DNA from: Lactiplantibacillus pingfangensis | Lineage (GTDB): Bacteria; Bacillota; Bacilli; Lactobacillales; Lactobacillaceae | Assembly (NCBI RefSeq): GCF_005404945.1 | Contig: NZ_BJDG01000006.1 | Span: 1 to 64,000, forward strand | DNA: 64,000 nt | Reading direction: 5' to 3' | Shown: positions 24,725-34,103 of the stretch, in pieces | How positions within the stretch are numbered: position 1 is the first letter of the stretch | How the letters are laid out: each line of letters begins with the position of its first letter | The notes under the pieces: model-generated | What the model was told of the DNA's origin: nothing | Seen by the model: only the letters and a program-made list of their open reading frames with translations | Database searches by the model: none | Position numbers and translations under genes: made by a program

Positions 24725-26475
24725 TATTGCACCGCCCCTTCCACTTTAGTTTCTAATTGTTGGCGCTCAAAAATTTCTTGATACCAACCATGTTGCTGCA
24801 TTAATTGGGAATGTGTCCCGCGTTCAACGATGCGACCGTCATCCATGACGATAATTTCATCCGCATTCATAACGGAACTCAACCGGTGGGCCGCAATAAT
24901 CGTCGTTTTGTCCGCCCGTTCGGCTTTCAAGTTGGCAAGAATCTCAGCTTCAGTTTCCGCATCCACGGCGGATAAGGCATCATCTAAAATCAATAGTTCA
25001 GGATTGATTAACAATGCCCGGGCAATCGCCAAACGTTGGCGCTGGCCACCAGAAAGCGAGATGCCTTGTTCGCCGACTTGAGTATCATAACCTGCCGTCA
25101 TACCGGCAATCTGACCACTCAAATCACTCTTAGCGGCCACATCTTCTACCGTTGCTTGAGAAACTTTAGGATCAGCAAAGCGGATATTCTCCCGAATCGT
25201 ATTAGAAAATAGAAAACTATCCTGCGGCACATAACCAATCGCCGGTAAATAGCTGTCGAGCGCGTAATGTTTAATATCATGGCCGCCATAATCAATCTGA
25301 CCGTCATAATTATCAAACTCTCGCAAAATCAAGCGCATAATTGTCGACTTCCCGGAACCAACTCGGCCCACAATACCTAGCGTCTGACCGGCTTTCAAGT
25401 CAAAGGTTACTTGGCTTAAACTAGTGCCCGCATCATTCGGATAATTAAATTTATCAACGGCATAATGCATACCACCGGTCGGCCGTTGTTCGAGCCCGTT
25501 TTTCCGATCAATAATCGCACTTTCTTGTGTTAATAATTCCATAACCCGGTCGTAGGAGGCATTCCCACGTTCCATCGTGTTAAATAGCATTCCGACCGCA
25601 AACATCGGCCACACCATCATGCCTAGGTATGTGATGAACGAAACCAGATTACCGATCGTGATGACATGATTCACCACATACATCCCGCCTAAGATAATCG
25701 TTGCGGCATACGACAGCGCAATAATCAACGTAATGGCTGGATCAAATAGAGAATCTAATAAGTTCACGTGGCGATTAATTTTAATCGTTTGATCAATCTG
25801 GTTGTTAAAATCAGCGACATCGGCTTTTTCTTGACCAAGCGCCTTGATAACCTTGATGCCACTAATACTTTCTTGTGCCTTATTATTTAATCGTGAAAAG
25901 GCCGCTTGTGACGAACGAAAGGCGACGTGAATTTTTTGGCCTAAATACCATGAAACAACCGCTAACAGTGGGAAAGGTACGACCGCAATCAACGTCAGGC
26001 GCCAATCAATTAACATCATCATCGCAATTAACGTTGTCCCACCAGTGATGATTGAGTCGGCAAATTGTAAAATCCCCCCACCGGCAACCCGTTCAACCGC
26101 GGTCAAATCATTGGTGGCATGGGCCATCAAGTCCCCGGTGCGGTATTTTTGATAAAAGGTCGCGTCCATTTTCATGAAATGCCAAAATAAGCGTTCCCGC
26201 AACGTTCGTTCAAGACCAGCCGCGCCGCCCCAAATGGCATTCCGCCATAAATACCGGGTCAAATATTGACCAACCGCCGCGGCCGCAATAATGGCTAAAT
26301 AAATCGTCAAGGAACGGGCCGTCAAACTGTGTTGGTTGATGCCATCCACGACATCCCCAATAATTCTTGGCGGCACAATCCCGATAACGGCCGTCAAAAT
26401 AAGACCGATAACCCCCGCTAAATACAGTTTCCATTCGCGGCGGAAATACCAGCCTAGCTTTAAAAATATACTCAA
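24724..26475 (-). CDS. Heterodimeric ABC multidrug exporter, LmrC-like subunit
   Basis: A 583-residue half transporter. Six membrane helices are followed by an ATPase with Walker A GRVGSGKST, signature ISLSGGQRQRLAIARAL and Walker B LLILDDALSAVD. There the catalytic Glu is Asp, the hallmark of the non-hydrolysing site in heterodimeric exporters. The H-loop is AAHRLS. It is first in the operon with the LmrD-like gene. No divergent regulator is adjacent. A terminator separates it from the YhgE gene. Confidence 0.92.
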   Translation of the reverse strand: MSIFLKLGWYFRREWKLYLAGVIGLILTAVIGIVPPRIIGDVVDGINQHSLTARSLTIYLAIIAAAAVGQYLTRYLWRNAIWGGAAGLERTLRERLFWHFMKMDATFYQKYRTGDLMAHATNDLTAVERVAGGGILQFADSIITGGTTLIAMMMLIDWRLTLIAVVPFPLLAVVSWYLGQKIHVAFRSSQAAFSRLNNKAQESISGIKVIKALGQEKADVADFNNQIDQTIKINRHVNLLDSLFDPAITLIIALSYAATIILGGMYVVNHVITIGNLVSFITYLGMMVWPMFAVGMLFNTMERGNASYDRVMELLTQESAIIDRKNGLEQRPTGGMHYAVDKFNYPNDAGTSLSQVTFDLKAGQTLGIVGRVGSGKSTIMRLILREFDNYDGQIDYGGHDIKHYALDSYLPAIGYVPQDSFLFSNTIRENIRFADPKVSQATVEDVAAKSDLSGQIAGMTAGYDTQVGEQGISLSGGQRQRLAIARALLINPELLILDDALSAVDAETEAEILANLKAERADKTTIIAAHRLSSVMNADEIIVMDDGRIVERGTHSQLMQQHGWYQEIFERQQLETKVEGAVQ

Positions 26476-26579
26476 AATTGCACCTCCAAAATAAGAAAAT
26501 TAAAATTCACTGTGATATCAAATAATCATAACACACTCAACGAACAAACGACTTTTTGCTGTTCGCTAGCCCCAAACTA

Positions 26580-26615
26580 AAAACGCCCTAGCAAAATTTT
26601 GCTAAGACGTTCTTG
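26580..26615 (-). terminator. Terminator of the YhgE gene
   Basis: AACG..CTAGCAAAA/TTTTGCTAAG..CGTT stem-loop just after the yhgE stop codon, with A/T-rich flanks. Confidence 0.7.
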
Positions 26616-26623
26616 GTTAAAGC

Positions 26624-29600
26624 TTATTTGCCAGCCTTCATTTTAATTGGTTCTTCGGCTAGTTCTTGCATGTTGTGTTGCTTTAAGAAAACCATTGATG
26701 CCCATAAGAGAATCAACGATACGATGGCAAAGATTGCCAAGATAACGATTGATGAGACGAACGTTCCGTTGCCCCAGCCACCCGTTAAGGATTGCCGGAA
26801 TGCCAAAATCGAGTACGTCAAAGGTAAGAATGGATGAATCACGTTGAAGAAATGGTTCGTGATTTCCATTGGGAAGGTCCCACCGGAGCCACCTAATTGG
26901 AGCATCAGTAAGACCATTGCCACAAATCGACCCGGATTATCAAATAACATCGACAAGAACATGACGATGAACATCGACGCCAGTGCAATCATAATCGCCG
27001 TGGTGAAGTAACCAGCCATGCTGATCGGCTTCAAACCAACGATGAGTAAGGCAACACATTCGATAAGTGCCATCAAGACGGCCACCGGTGCACCCACCGC
27101 AACCTTGCTCAAGAACCATTGGGTTGGCGTGCCATCATCATCAGACATCCGCCGAATTGGATAAGCGAAGTTGAAGACAATTGCGCCAACGTATAAGGCT
27201 AATGACAAGACATATGGTGCTAACGCATGACCATAGTTTGGCACATAACTATAGTTAGAATGTGTCAATTTAGAAGGCGTTGCGAACATTTGCGCATTCG
27301 AATTCTTTAATGGCGTGGCATTAACTGTGTCTGCACCACTCTTCAAAGACTTAGCCAAAGTTGCATTGCCATCTTTAATCTTCTTGTTACCACTCAACAA
27401 CTTGGCTGAGTTGGCATCTAATTGACTGGCACCATCTGCAAGTTGTTGCACACCACTTGTCAATTGACCAGTACTACCTTGTAAGGTTTGAAGACCAGTG
27501 TTTAATTGACCAGCACCAGTATCAAGTTGCTGTACACCTGTTACTAAGGCAGGTACTTTGCCATTTAAGGTTTGGAGACCACCAGTAACTTGCTTAGACC
27601 CATTGAACAATTGCGAAACACCAGAAACTAGTGTCGGCACTTGTTGATTCAATTGAGCTGTACCGGCAGCTAATTGGCTAGCACCACTCTTTAATTCTGG
27701 TGTTTTATCAGTAAGTTGCTGCGTCCCGCCGTAAAGCGTTTGGATAGCACCACTTAAGACTTTATCCAATGCGTTTACGCCAGAATCTACACCACTTGCG
27801 CCTTCGTTAAGCTTTTTAGATTTGCCAACTAGGCCGTTAGTACCAGTGACAACTTGGTCAGATACATCAGACATTGTATTAATCCCAGTAACCATTCCTG
27901 GTACTTTGGTATTTAAAACATCTAGTCCACTGCTTAAATCTTTTGCCCCTTGTTGAATGCCAGTTAAGCCTTGTTCCATCCCACTAGTTGCAGTGTTTAA
28001 TTCAGTAAGTTGTGGTTTCAGATTATCAACCTGTGTTACTAAACCTTTGACACCTTCATTGATTTCCGTTGCAATAGCAACCGAGTCAGGCGCTTTAGAA
28101 CTAGCTGTTGCCTGTGCATCCATAATCTGACTTAATTTAGTCATATCAGATTGAATTGCAGTAATTGCGGCGGTATTATCCTGAGAATTATTCTGATTTG
28201 AATTGTCATTAAGACTTGACTTTAAATCATCAACCTGTGATTGGGTTAAACCATCCTTGGCAGCAACTGCATCAATCTTTTGATTGACAGTATCACCATT
28301 CGTTGTCGTTGCGCTGGTAGTTGGTAACGATTTAATCTGTGCTTGTAAGTCAGTCATAACTTTTGCTACTTCTGTATTTGCACCATTACCAGCAGCTTTT
28401 TCAGCATTTAGCAATTCAATCAATTGGTCCATACTAGTTTGCAATTGACTGATTTGTGATTGCGCTTCTGGCAGTTTTTGTGTCATGCCAGTCACACCGG
28501 TATTTACTAAAATACTAGTCGGAGCCAACTGATCAATGATTCCAGATATTGTTGACGCACCAGTAGCCATTTGTTTTGCCTGAGTTGGTAAATCTTCGGT
28601 GCTAGTCTTCAATTGACTTAATCCACCATTAATACCGTTTGCTCCCTCATTAACTTGACTAACAACGCCAGTATAGGCGCCAACACCATCGGAAACTTGT
28701 TTCGTGCCAGATTCCAATAAGGTCACTTTTTGACGAAGTTCACCTTTAGAATCAACCATCTGAGATAACCCACTGCGTAATTCATAAACCCCGTCAGTGT
28801 ATTGAACAATCCCGACGTTCATGGACTTAGCACCGTTATTCAATTCAGTCACACCACTAGCTAAAGCGCCGGTACTGTTATTCATCGTATTTAAACCACT
28901 CGTAACTTGACCAGAACCATCTACTAGTTTTGAAACACCACTGGCTAATTCACCAGTACTGCCGTTCAAGCTATCTAAACCAGTTTTCAAGGCACTACCA
29001 CCGTTTGCTAACTTGGCAATCCCCGCTGGCAATTGTTGAACCTTGGTGTTCAGTTCAGTTGTACCATCTTTCAATGTATGGACACCAGTCGTATAAGTGG
29101 TCAAGCCATCTTGTAAGACAACCCCACCATTTTTCAACTGTTTAGCACCATCGGCAGCTTTACTAAACCCTTTACCAGCCGTTTTCACTTGTTTAAACAT
29201 TGCTAAGGCATAAGCTTTGGTCACTGAGGCCCGCACGTTTTGGTTCAGCTGGGTCGCACCAGCATCACTAATCACTTTAGCAATATAATTCAGCGACGCG
29301 TTCGTTGAGTAATGTAGCTTCATCTTTTGTGGATGTTTGCTCGTCACCGTCGTTGCGTGTTTTGAGAAATTAGCTGGAATCGTCACAACCGTATAGTACT
29401 TATGATTAGCTAAACCGGCCTGGGCTTCGTCCGCCGAAACAAAATGCCAACCGAGCTGATCATTTTTCTTGATGTTCTTGACCATCTCTTCCCCGACTGC
29501 TAACCGTTTACCCTGATAAGTTACCGGTTTATCTTCATTAACTACCGCCACCGGTAAATTTTTTGTATCCCCGTATGGATCCCAGACCGAAGTCAGGAAG

Positions 29601-29701
29601 AATACACTATACAAAAATGGAATTAAAATCATGACCGCCACTGAAATCCATAGAATCTTGCTATGGAAAATCGAGCGCCATTCCCCACGAATCATTTTCA
29701 C
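26624..29701 (-). CDS. YhgE/Pip-domain membrane protein
   Basis: A 1025-residue protein of the YhgE/Pip family (phage-infection protein of Lactococcus, related to ABC-2 permeases and ESX-type EsaA). One N-terminal membrane helix (ILWISVAVMILIPFLYSVFF) leads to a very long extracytoplasmic region. This is made of many LxxGxxxLxxG repeats (for example KQLKNGGVVLQDGL, GASQLAAGTAQLN), and at least five membrane helices close the protein. The repeats predict long helical coils outside the cell. The start is GTG 29701 or ATG 29695. A TetR-family gene lies immediately upstream in the same direction. Confidence 0.9.
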   Translation of the reverse strand: MKMIRGEWRSIFHSKILWISVAVMILIPFLYSVFFLTSVWDPYGDTKNLPVAVVNEDKPVTYQGKRLAVGEEMVKNIKKNDQLGWHFVSADEAQAGLANHKYYTVVTIPANFSKHATTVTSKHPQKMKLHYSTNASLNYIAKVISDAGATQLNQNVRASVTKAYALAMFKQVKTAGKGFSKAADGAKQLKNGGVVLQDGLTTYTTGVHTLKDGTTELNTKVQQLPAGIAKLANGGSALKTGLDSLNGSTGELASGVSKLVDGSGQVTSGLNTMNNSTGALASGVTELNNGAKSMNVGIVQYTDGVYELRSGLSQMVDSKGELRQKVTLLESGTKQVSDGVGAYTGVVSQVNEGANGINGGLSQLKTSTEDLPTQAKQMATGASTISGIIDQLAPTSILVNTGVTGMTQKLPEAQSQISQLQTSMDQLIELLNAEKAAGNGANTEVAKVMTDLQAQIKSLPTTSATTTNGDTVNQKIDAVAAKDGLTQSQVDDLKSSLNDNSNQNNSQDNTAAITAIQSDMTKLSQIMDAQATASSKAPDSVAIATEINEGVKGLVTQVDNLKPQLTELNTATSGMEQGLTGIQQGAKDLSSGLDVLNTKVPGMVTGINTMSDVSDQVVTGTNGLVGKSKKLNEGASGVDSGVNALDKVLSGAIQTLYGGTQQLTDKTPELKSGASQLAAGTAQLNQQVPTLVSGVSQLFNGSKQVTGGLQTLNGKVPALVTGVQQLDTGAGQLNTGLQTLQGSTGQLTSGVQQLADGASQLDANSAKLLSGNKKIKDGNATLAKSLKSGADTVNATPLKNSNAQMFATPSKLTHSNYSYVPNYGHALAPYVLSLALYVGAIVFNFAYPIRRMSDDDGTPTQWFLSKVAVGAPVAVLMALIECVALLIVGLKPISMAGYFTTAIMIALASMFIVMFLSMLFDNPGRFVAMVLLMLQLGGSGGTFPMEITNHFFNVIHPFLPLTYSILAFRQSLTGGWGNGTFVSSIVILAIFAIVSLILLWASMVFLKQHNMQELAEEPIKMKAGK

Positions 29702-29725
29702 AACCTGAAACCTTCCTTCAAAAAA

Positions 29726-30280
29726 TTAAATATGTTGTTCAAGTGAGAACAACGATGCTAACGTTGTCTCAATTGCTGCTTGGATCTTTGGATCACCACC
29801 GTCACGGCGATCACTGCTTAACCACTGTACGATGCTGGTGATGGCCCCACTGACGAGATACGCCGTCAAATCTGGTTGGCGCGCATTTCGAATCATGACA
29901 AACACCCGATCCATGGCACCAGCGTGCGCAATCGTCAAGAAACAGTCATTGATTACCTGTTGCGAACGCGCATTATCACCTTCAGTATTGGTCACCAACA
30001 GATGTCTTAAAACCTGTGTGTGCGTGCCAATGTACCGTGACATCACCACTGAGCCCGCGGCATCCGCTTGTTCGGCAGCCAATAACTCTTCTAAGGCCTT
30101 CATCACCATTTGCGCTAACAAATCAAACTTATCAGTGTAATAACGATAAAAACTACTGCGATGAATCAATGCTCGTTGGCAAATTTGTTCAACCGTAATC
30201 TGTGAGATTGACTGTTGTTCCAATAACTCGTACATCGCACGCTGTAGATCCAGCTCCGTCCGAATTGAAATTGCCACCAC
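29726..30280 (-). CDS. TetR/AcrR-family regulator
   Basis: A 184-residue regulator with an N-terminal HTH (ISQITVEQICQRALIHRSSFYRYYTDKFDLLAQM) and a helical ligand domain (TetR_C_7-like, SGAITSIVQWLSSD). It lies 24 bp upstream of yhgE and is probably co-transcribed with it, so it likely represses its own operon. The start is unclear: GTG codons follow AAGGG too closely. A TATTCG-N6-CGAATA palindrome just upstream is the probable operator. Confidence 0.88.
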   Translation of the reverse strand: MVAISIRTELDLQRAMYELLEQQSISQITVEQICQRALIHRSSFYRYYTDKFDLLAQMVMKALEELLAAEQADAAGSVVMSRYIGTHTQVLRHLLVTNTEGDNARSQQVINDCFLTIAHAGAMDRVFVMIRNARQPDLTAYLVSGAITSIVQWLSSDRRDGGDPKIQAAIETTLASLFSLEQHI

Positions 30281-30292
30281 CCCTTTTTATGG

Positions 30293-30310
30293 TATTCGTT
30301 CATTCGAATA
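30293..30310. promoter_or_regulatory. Probable TetR operator
   Basis: The perfect inverted repeat TATTCG-TTCATT-CGAATA sits 13 bp before the TetR gene start. It overlaps the likely promoter region on the minus strand. Confidence 0.55.
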
Positions 30311-30365
30311 TAGGAATATAATAGACCGAAAACAACGTTGCTCCCGAGGCAACGACTTTAGTCCC

Positions 30366-30695
30366 CTAATGTAAATATGGCTTTAACTTTAAGTCTTCCC
30401 GTAACGTGTGAATTAAATGTTCAACCTTGGTTAATGGGCCATCAAACGTCACACGATAATAATTACGTGTGCCTTGATGTTCCACACTGACAAAATGGTG
30501 ATCCTTCAACGTTTTCAGTTGATGGGATACCGCTGGCTGTGAAATCTGCATGATATCGGTCAATTCCCCGACCGTTAATCCTTTAGCATGCTGAGTCAGT
30601 TCGATCATAATCTGTTGCCGACGTTCATCCGCTAAGACTTCGAAAATCGGAATCGTATCACGGAATTCTTGCAAAGCTGCTTCGTTTGGATTCAT
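30366..30695 (-). CDS. ArsR-family HTH regulator
   Basis: A 109-residue winged-helix protein: EVLADERRQQIMIELTQHAKGLTVGELTDIMQISQPAVSHQLKTL-like architecture (recognition helix SQPAVSHQLKTL about 60-71) and a wing with EHQGTRNYYRVTF. No CxC metal-binding motif is present in helix 3, so it is not a typical metal sensor. A TATATTC-N8-GAATATA repeat lies just upstream, suggesting autoregulation. The divergent small membrane gene may be a target. Confidence 0.88.
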   Translation of the reverse strand: MNPNEAALQEFRDTIPIFEVLADERRQQIMIELTQHAKGLTVGELTDIMQISQPAVSHQLKTLKDHHFVSVEHQGTRNYYRVTFDGPLTKVEHLIHTLREDLKLKPYLH

Positions 30696-30715
30696 TGCGC
30701 TCCTCCTTATATTCT

Positions 30716-30737
30716 TATATTCAAATATTAGAATATA
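30716..30737. promoter_or_regulatory. Probable ArsR operator
   Basis: TATATTC (30716-30722) and GAATATA (30731-30737) form a perfect 7-bp inverted repeat with an 8-bp AT spacer, located 21 bp upstream of the ArsR start codon. Confidence 0.55.
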
Positions 30738-30877
30738 TCAATATTACAGCGATTGGACTTTTTTTGCAACACTTAGTTTAAACTGTCTGATTTTAAAACA
30801 GATTAATCTAACTGGCCTTCTGTGCCATTTGGATAGCGCTTACAATTGGCCTAACACAAACGAGGGGGCGTATTGAT

Positions 30878-31138
30878 ATGAAACCTTTAAATCAAGATGC
30901 AATTATTTTACGTTTAGGCCTAGTCACCGGTTGTTGGCTGCTTGTTCAACTTTTATTACTGCCTTCCGCGTTAACCGCGAATGCGACCGTCTTACAACTT
31001 TCCGGCATCACCTTACTCGCAATCATCGGTATGATTGGCTTGTTTGATTGTTATCGTGTTTGGAAACAACGACTGAATTGGTGCTACGCGGCGACTGATT
31101 TAGCCTTATTATTACTTGTCACAATTTTATTGTGGTAA
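30878..31138 (+). CDS. Small membrane protein, three helices
   Basis: An 86-residue membrane protein, not recognised. Hydrophobic segments are LVTGCWLLVQLLLLPSAL, LSGITLLAIIGMIGLFDCY and YAATDLALLLLVTILLW. GAGGGGG lies before the ATG. It stands alone, divergent from the ArsR gene and ended by a terminator, so it could be under ArsR control. Confidence 0.7.
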   Translation: MKPLNQDAIILRLGLVTGCWLLVQLLLLPSALTANATVLQLSGITLLAIIGMIGLFDCYRVWKQRLNWCYAATDLALLLLVTILLW

Positions 31139-31147
31139 CAACCACTC

Positions 31148-31192
31148 AAAAAGTCTGTCAGGCTAACTTAAAATAGCCCGGCAGACTTTTTT
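31148..31192. terminator. Terminator between convergent genes
   Basis: AAAAAGTCTG..CAGGCT pairs with AGCC..CAGACTTTTTT, with A and T runs on both sides. It serves the small membrane gene and the convergent XRE gene. Confidence 0.8.
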
Positions 31193-31197
31193 GTGAC

Positions 31198-31959
31198 TTA
31201 CCGATTTGATGATTGTCGATTAAAATGATTATAAATTGATTTTTGATTGACAATTAAGTCCACAATTTCATCTGCATTGATGACAGTAATCTTTTGACGA
31301 GCCAAGAAATTAATGAATTGCGGGAAAAACTGACGTAATTGTGCCGTTAACGGTAATTCAATAGTTTGTGTGGCAGTCTTCACTTGTAAAATAAACAGAT
31401 CTGGATTGAAGTCAAATGGTGAAAAACGTTGACGTCGCTTGTAAATAACCGTCGCCGTGATGATGTCCTGATAGTCAATGATGGTCGTCGTTGGCCGATT
31501 CATTAACAACTGTTTTAACTTTTCCAAGTCACGATGTTGATAACTTTTAACTTCCAGTTGTCGTTGCCCAATCAACCAGTAATCCTGAAAGACGACCGGT
31601 AAGACAATGATTACGCCTAAAAGAAACACCGCTATTGTTAGCCAAATTGGTTGCGTGCCAAATCCTGTAAAAAACGCTGTAATGAATCCCCAGACTAGCA
31701 GCGCAATGATCCCTTTGAGATAGTTATATTGATGACCAACTAAATAGGGCTTCTTAAAAAATGGACTACCTTGTATCAATTCGTCTAATGACAAGTTATA
31801 TAGATCAGATAATGCCAACAAGTTATCAATTGAAGTCATCGTTTGCCCTAGTTCACATTTTGAAACCGCTTGTGTCGACACAAACAACTGTTGCGCAACT
31901 TGGGCTTGCGTATAATGATGGTTTAGCCGTTGTATTTTAAGACTCGTTTGAATTAGCAT
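31198..31959 (-). CDS. XRE-family HTH regulator with membrane domain
   Basis: A 253-residue protein: an N-terminal HTH_3 domain (HYTQAQVAQQLFVSTQAVSKCELGQT, 15-40; then SLDELIQG) is followed by two membrane helices (GIIALLVWGFITAFFTGFG and IWLTIAVFLLGVIIVLPVVF). A C-terminal soluble region of about 110 residues includes strands EVKSYQH and TVIYKRRQRF. Membrane-tethered XRE regulators usually sense envelope signals, but the target here is unknown. It starts at ATG 31959 and is monocistronic. Confidence 0.85.
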   Translation of the reverse strand: MLIQTSLKIQRLNHHYTQAQVAQQLFVSTQAVSKCELGQTMTSIDNLLALSDLYNLSLDELIQGSPFFKKPYLVGHQYNYLKGIIALLVWGFITAFFTGFGTQPIWLTIAVFLLGVIIVLPVVFQDYWLIGQRQLEVKSYQHRDLEKLKQLLMNRPTTTIIDYQDIITATVIYKRRQRFSPFDFNPDLFILQVKTATQTIELPLTAQLRQFFPQFINFLARQKITVINADEIVDLIVNQKSIYNHFNRQSSNR

Positions 31960-32355
31960 TTGATCTACCCCATTCCTTTAACCACAGTCTATCCTTATGA
32001 CTCAAATTTGCCTATCAACTCATGGTTGACTGCCCATAACGTGCTATTTTAACCCCCTTTTTTAAGGTTCTCTGCCAGTTCGCTAAAAAACGCCTGACAA
32101 ATTGTCAGACGCTACAAGGGTCTTAATTCCAATCAGACTGATTGAATCGCAATAACAAGGTTGGGAGCCAAGTTATTTATATGGAAAATCACAGGATTCT
32201 GGGAAGGAATAACCAGTGATCAGAGTCTAATTTATAACATAACGTTACTTGCTAATTATTATTGAGAGAAAAAATTGCAATTAACGGCGGTTAAGCAACG
32301 CTATGGCATTAGTATAGCTGGTTTTAATTACTTTGCTAGCACGAAATTGCCATGG

Positions 32356-32447
32356 TTGTCGCAGAATACGACAATTTTCAAAGATTGTCCCAATTTTCAC
32401 GACCAAAGGCCTAATCGTTTGCCAATGGAAACGGTTAATGGGACAAT
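32356..32447 (+). promoter_or_regulatory. Hairpin-rich leader before the VOC gene
   Basis: Two stem-loops lie in the 527-bp gap upstream of the VOC gene. TTGTCG (32356-32361) pairs with CGACAA (32369-32374). ATTGTCCCA (32384-32392) pairs with TGGGACAAT (32439-32447) and encloses AATCGTTT/AAACGGTT. There is no U-run, so it is not a simple terminator. A 57-codon frame also crosses here but lacks clear start signals. The rest of 31960-32355 shows nothing I can name. Confidence 0.4.
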
Positions 32448-32486
32448 TTGACTGCAACTAAAGTCTATTCTGGAGATGAATTTTTT

Positions 32487-32954
32487 ATGCAAACACAATT
32501 TTATCCGTACTTAGCTTTTGATAATGCCAAAACCGCCATCGACTATTATCAACGGGTCTTCGGTGCCACCGAAGTTTATCGTCTCAGCCCTAAACCTGAA
32601 CAAGCTAAAATGTTCGGCCTTGCCGATGATGCCAACTTAGATGATCTGACAATGCATGCCGGATTTACAGTTCTAGGCGTTAAGGTTGAATGTGCTGACG
32701 ATTTTCGCCATACTGCTAAACCGACTGATCAGATTACTTTGATGATTGACATCAACAGTGAAGACGAGGCCAGCGCTAAAGCAGCTGATGAATTTTATCA
32801 ACACCTCGTTGATTCCGATGAAGTTAAGATTACCATGCCTTTTGCGGAACAATTCTGGGGTGGTAAAATGGGCCAGTTCACCGACAAGTTCGGCGTTAAC
32901 TGGAGCTTACACTCCTCACCTTGGTCCATCGCTTACGATCATCAAAACGACTAA
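32487..32954 (+). CDS. VOC-family (PhnB/glyoxalase-like) protein
   Basis: A 155-residue vicinal-oxygen-chelate protein of the PhnB/3-demethylubiquinone-methyltransferase-like subfamily. Landmarks are the opening TQFYPYLAFDNAKTAIDYYQ, VFGATEVYR, and the late WGGKMGQFTDKFGVNWSLHS. Proteins of this kind are cytosolic dimers; function is usually unassigned. The ATG at 32487 has GGAG 13 bases upstream. It is monocistronic with a terminator. Confidence 0.85.
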   Translation: MQTQFYPYLAFDNAKTAIDYYQRVFGATEVYRLSPKPEQAKMFGLADDANLDDLTMHAGFTVLGVKVECADDFRHTAKPTDQITLMIDINSEDEASAKAADEFYQHLVDSDEVKITMPFAEQFWGGKMGQFTDKFGVNWSLHSSPWSIAYDHQND

Positions 32955-32963
32955 TCATAAACA

Positions 32964-33000
32964 ACTCCCGGCTAACCATCTTAAAAGTTAGTCGGGATTT
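32964..33000. terminator. Terminator between VOC and nuclease genes
   Basis: TCCCGGCTAAC pairs with GTTAGTCGGGA across a short A-rich loop, followed by TTTATTT. Confidence 0.7.
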
Positions 33001-33005
33001 ATTTG

Positions 33006-33938
33006 TTAATTTAGCGCCTTTTTGACGGTTTTATAGCCGTATTTGATGAGTTCTCGTTCCACTTGTTTAGACGTTGTCGTACTGCTCGAATACCGACTCG
33101 CTTGGGTATTCGCTGTGCTGGTCACCTTGTCCGCGCCAGCAACTTGCATGCTGCTATCGGCCTTACCACGACCAGTTGCGTAGTCAAAGCTGACCCCGGG
33201 TTCGACGTTCCAGATGTAAACATTGAAATTAACGCTACCATCCGTTGAAACGGCCTGTGACCAATAGCCACGGGGCATCAGTTCGTTACCACGGAAAACG
33301 GTTGTGACCCGATAGATCACCTTTTTATTTTGTTCTAAAGCCGTTCGGACTTGATCTTCATAAATTTGCATCGTGCGTTGATTAGAATAAGCCGTTTGCG
33401 TTGCCAGATTTTTAGGATTATCTAAACTGCCGTCTTGCCCATTTTGAAACTGACCAGTATTCGTTAAATTAAACGAAATCGTATAGGCAATCAAATGCCC
33501 CCGATTTTGTGGAAAAACGCGCTTGCCGTTGACTGTCACTGGTTGATTATGCCAACCAGTGGGACTCCAAGTTTGGGCAGCCCGGCCCGCTGACCGGCCT
33601 AAATTAGCCTTACTCAAATAAGCCGTGTCGGTGGTCGTTCGATTCAAAGAATCCAAGTTGCCGTAGTCAATTTTCGAGTTTTTCCATAGACTAGCTTGTA
33701 ACGTACTTTTACCACTATTAACTTTAATCGCAGCCGCACTGCCCGACTGGTAAGTTTGTTTGGCCAAATTAGCGTAGGTCGTTTTGTCATCACCACTGGT
33801 GTTAGCCACCGAACTAGTCGTCGTACTCGAGCTTGAAGCCGTGTCCGAAGTGAGCTGTTTGACCGTACTACAACCACTCAGTAACGCGACTAACCCAACA
33901 ATCCCCATCAAACGCGCCAATCGCATTCGTTTCATCAT
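33006..33938 (-). CDS. Secreted DNA/RNA non-specific endonuclease (lipoprotein)
   Basis: 310 residues: a lipoprotein signal (LVALLSGC with Cys at about 23), a Ser/Thr-rich linker (SSSSTTTSSVANTS), then a beta-beta-alpha metal nuclease domain. The catalytic motif is NRGHLIAY (DRGH-type, His general base), with metal/phosphate Asn residues in NLATQTAYSNQ and a further strand VIYRVTTVF. It is anchored outside the cell and would degrade extracellular DNA or RNA, as in streptococcal EndA. GGGGCGG precedes the ATG. Confidence 0.9.
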   Translation of the reverse strand: MMKRMRLARLMGIVGLVALLSGCSTVKQLTSDTASSSSTTTSSVANTSGDDKTTYANLAKQTYQSGSAAAIKVNSGKSTLQASLWKNSKIDYGNLDSLNRTTTDTAYLSKANLGRSAGRAAQTWSPTGWHNQPVTVNGKRVFPQNRGHLIAYTISFNLTNTGQFQNGQDGSLDNPKNLATQTAYSNQRTMQIYEDQVRTALEQNKKVIYRVTTVFRGNELMPRGYWSQAVSTDGSVNFNVYIWNVEPGVSFDYATGRGKADSSMQVAGADKVTSTANTQASRYSSSTTTSKQVERELIKYGYKTVKKALN

Positions 33939-34103
33939 TTCAATTCCGCCCCATCTTCTTTAGATTACATGGTCTATGATAACGTACTTTTTGGAGGGGA
34001 ACAAATGTTTTTTTGATTAGAATTTAGCGTGTCGGCTTAACCAATCTGACCTCAAAATACCGTATTTCACTGAATCATAATACTGACCTTGCCAAAACCG
34101 CAC

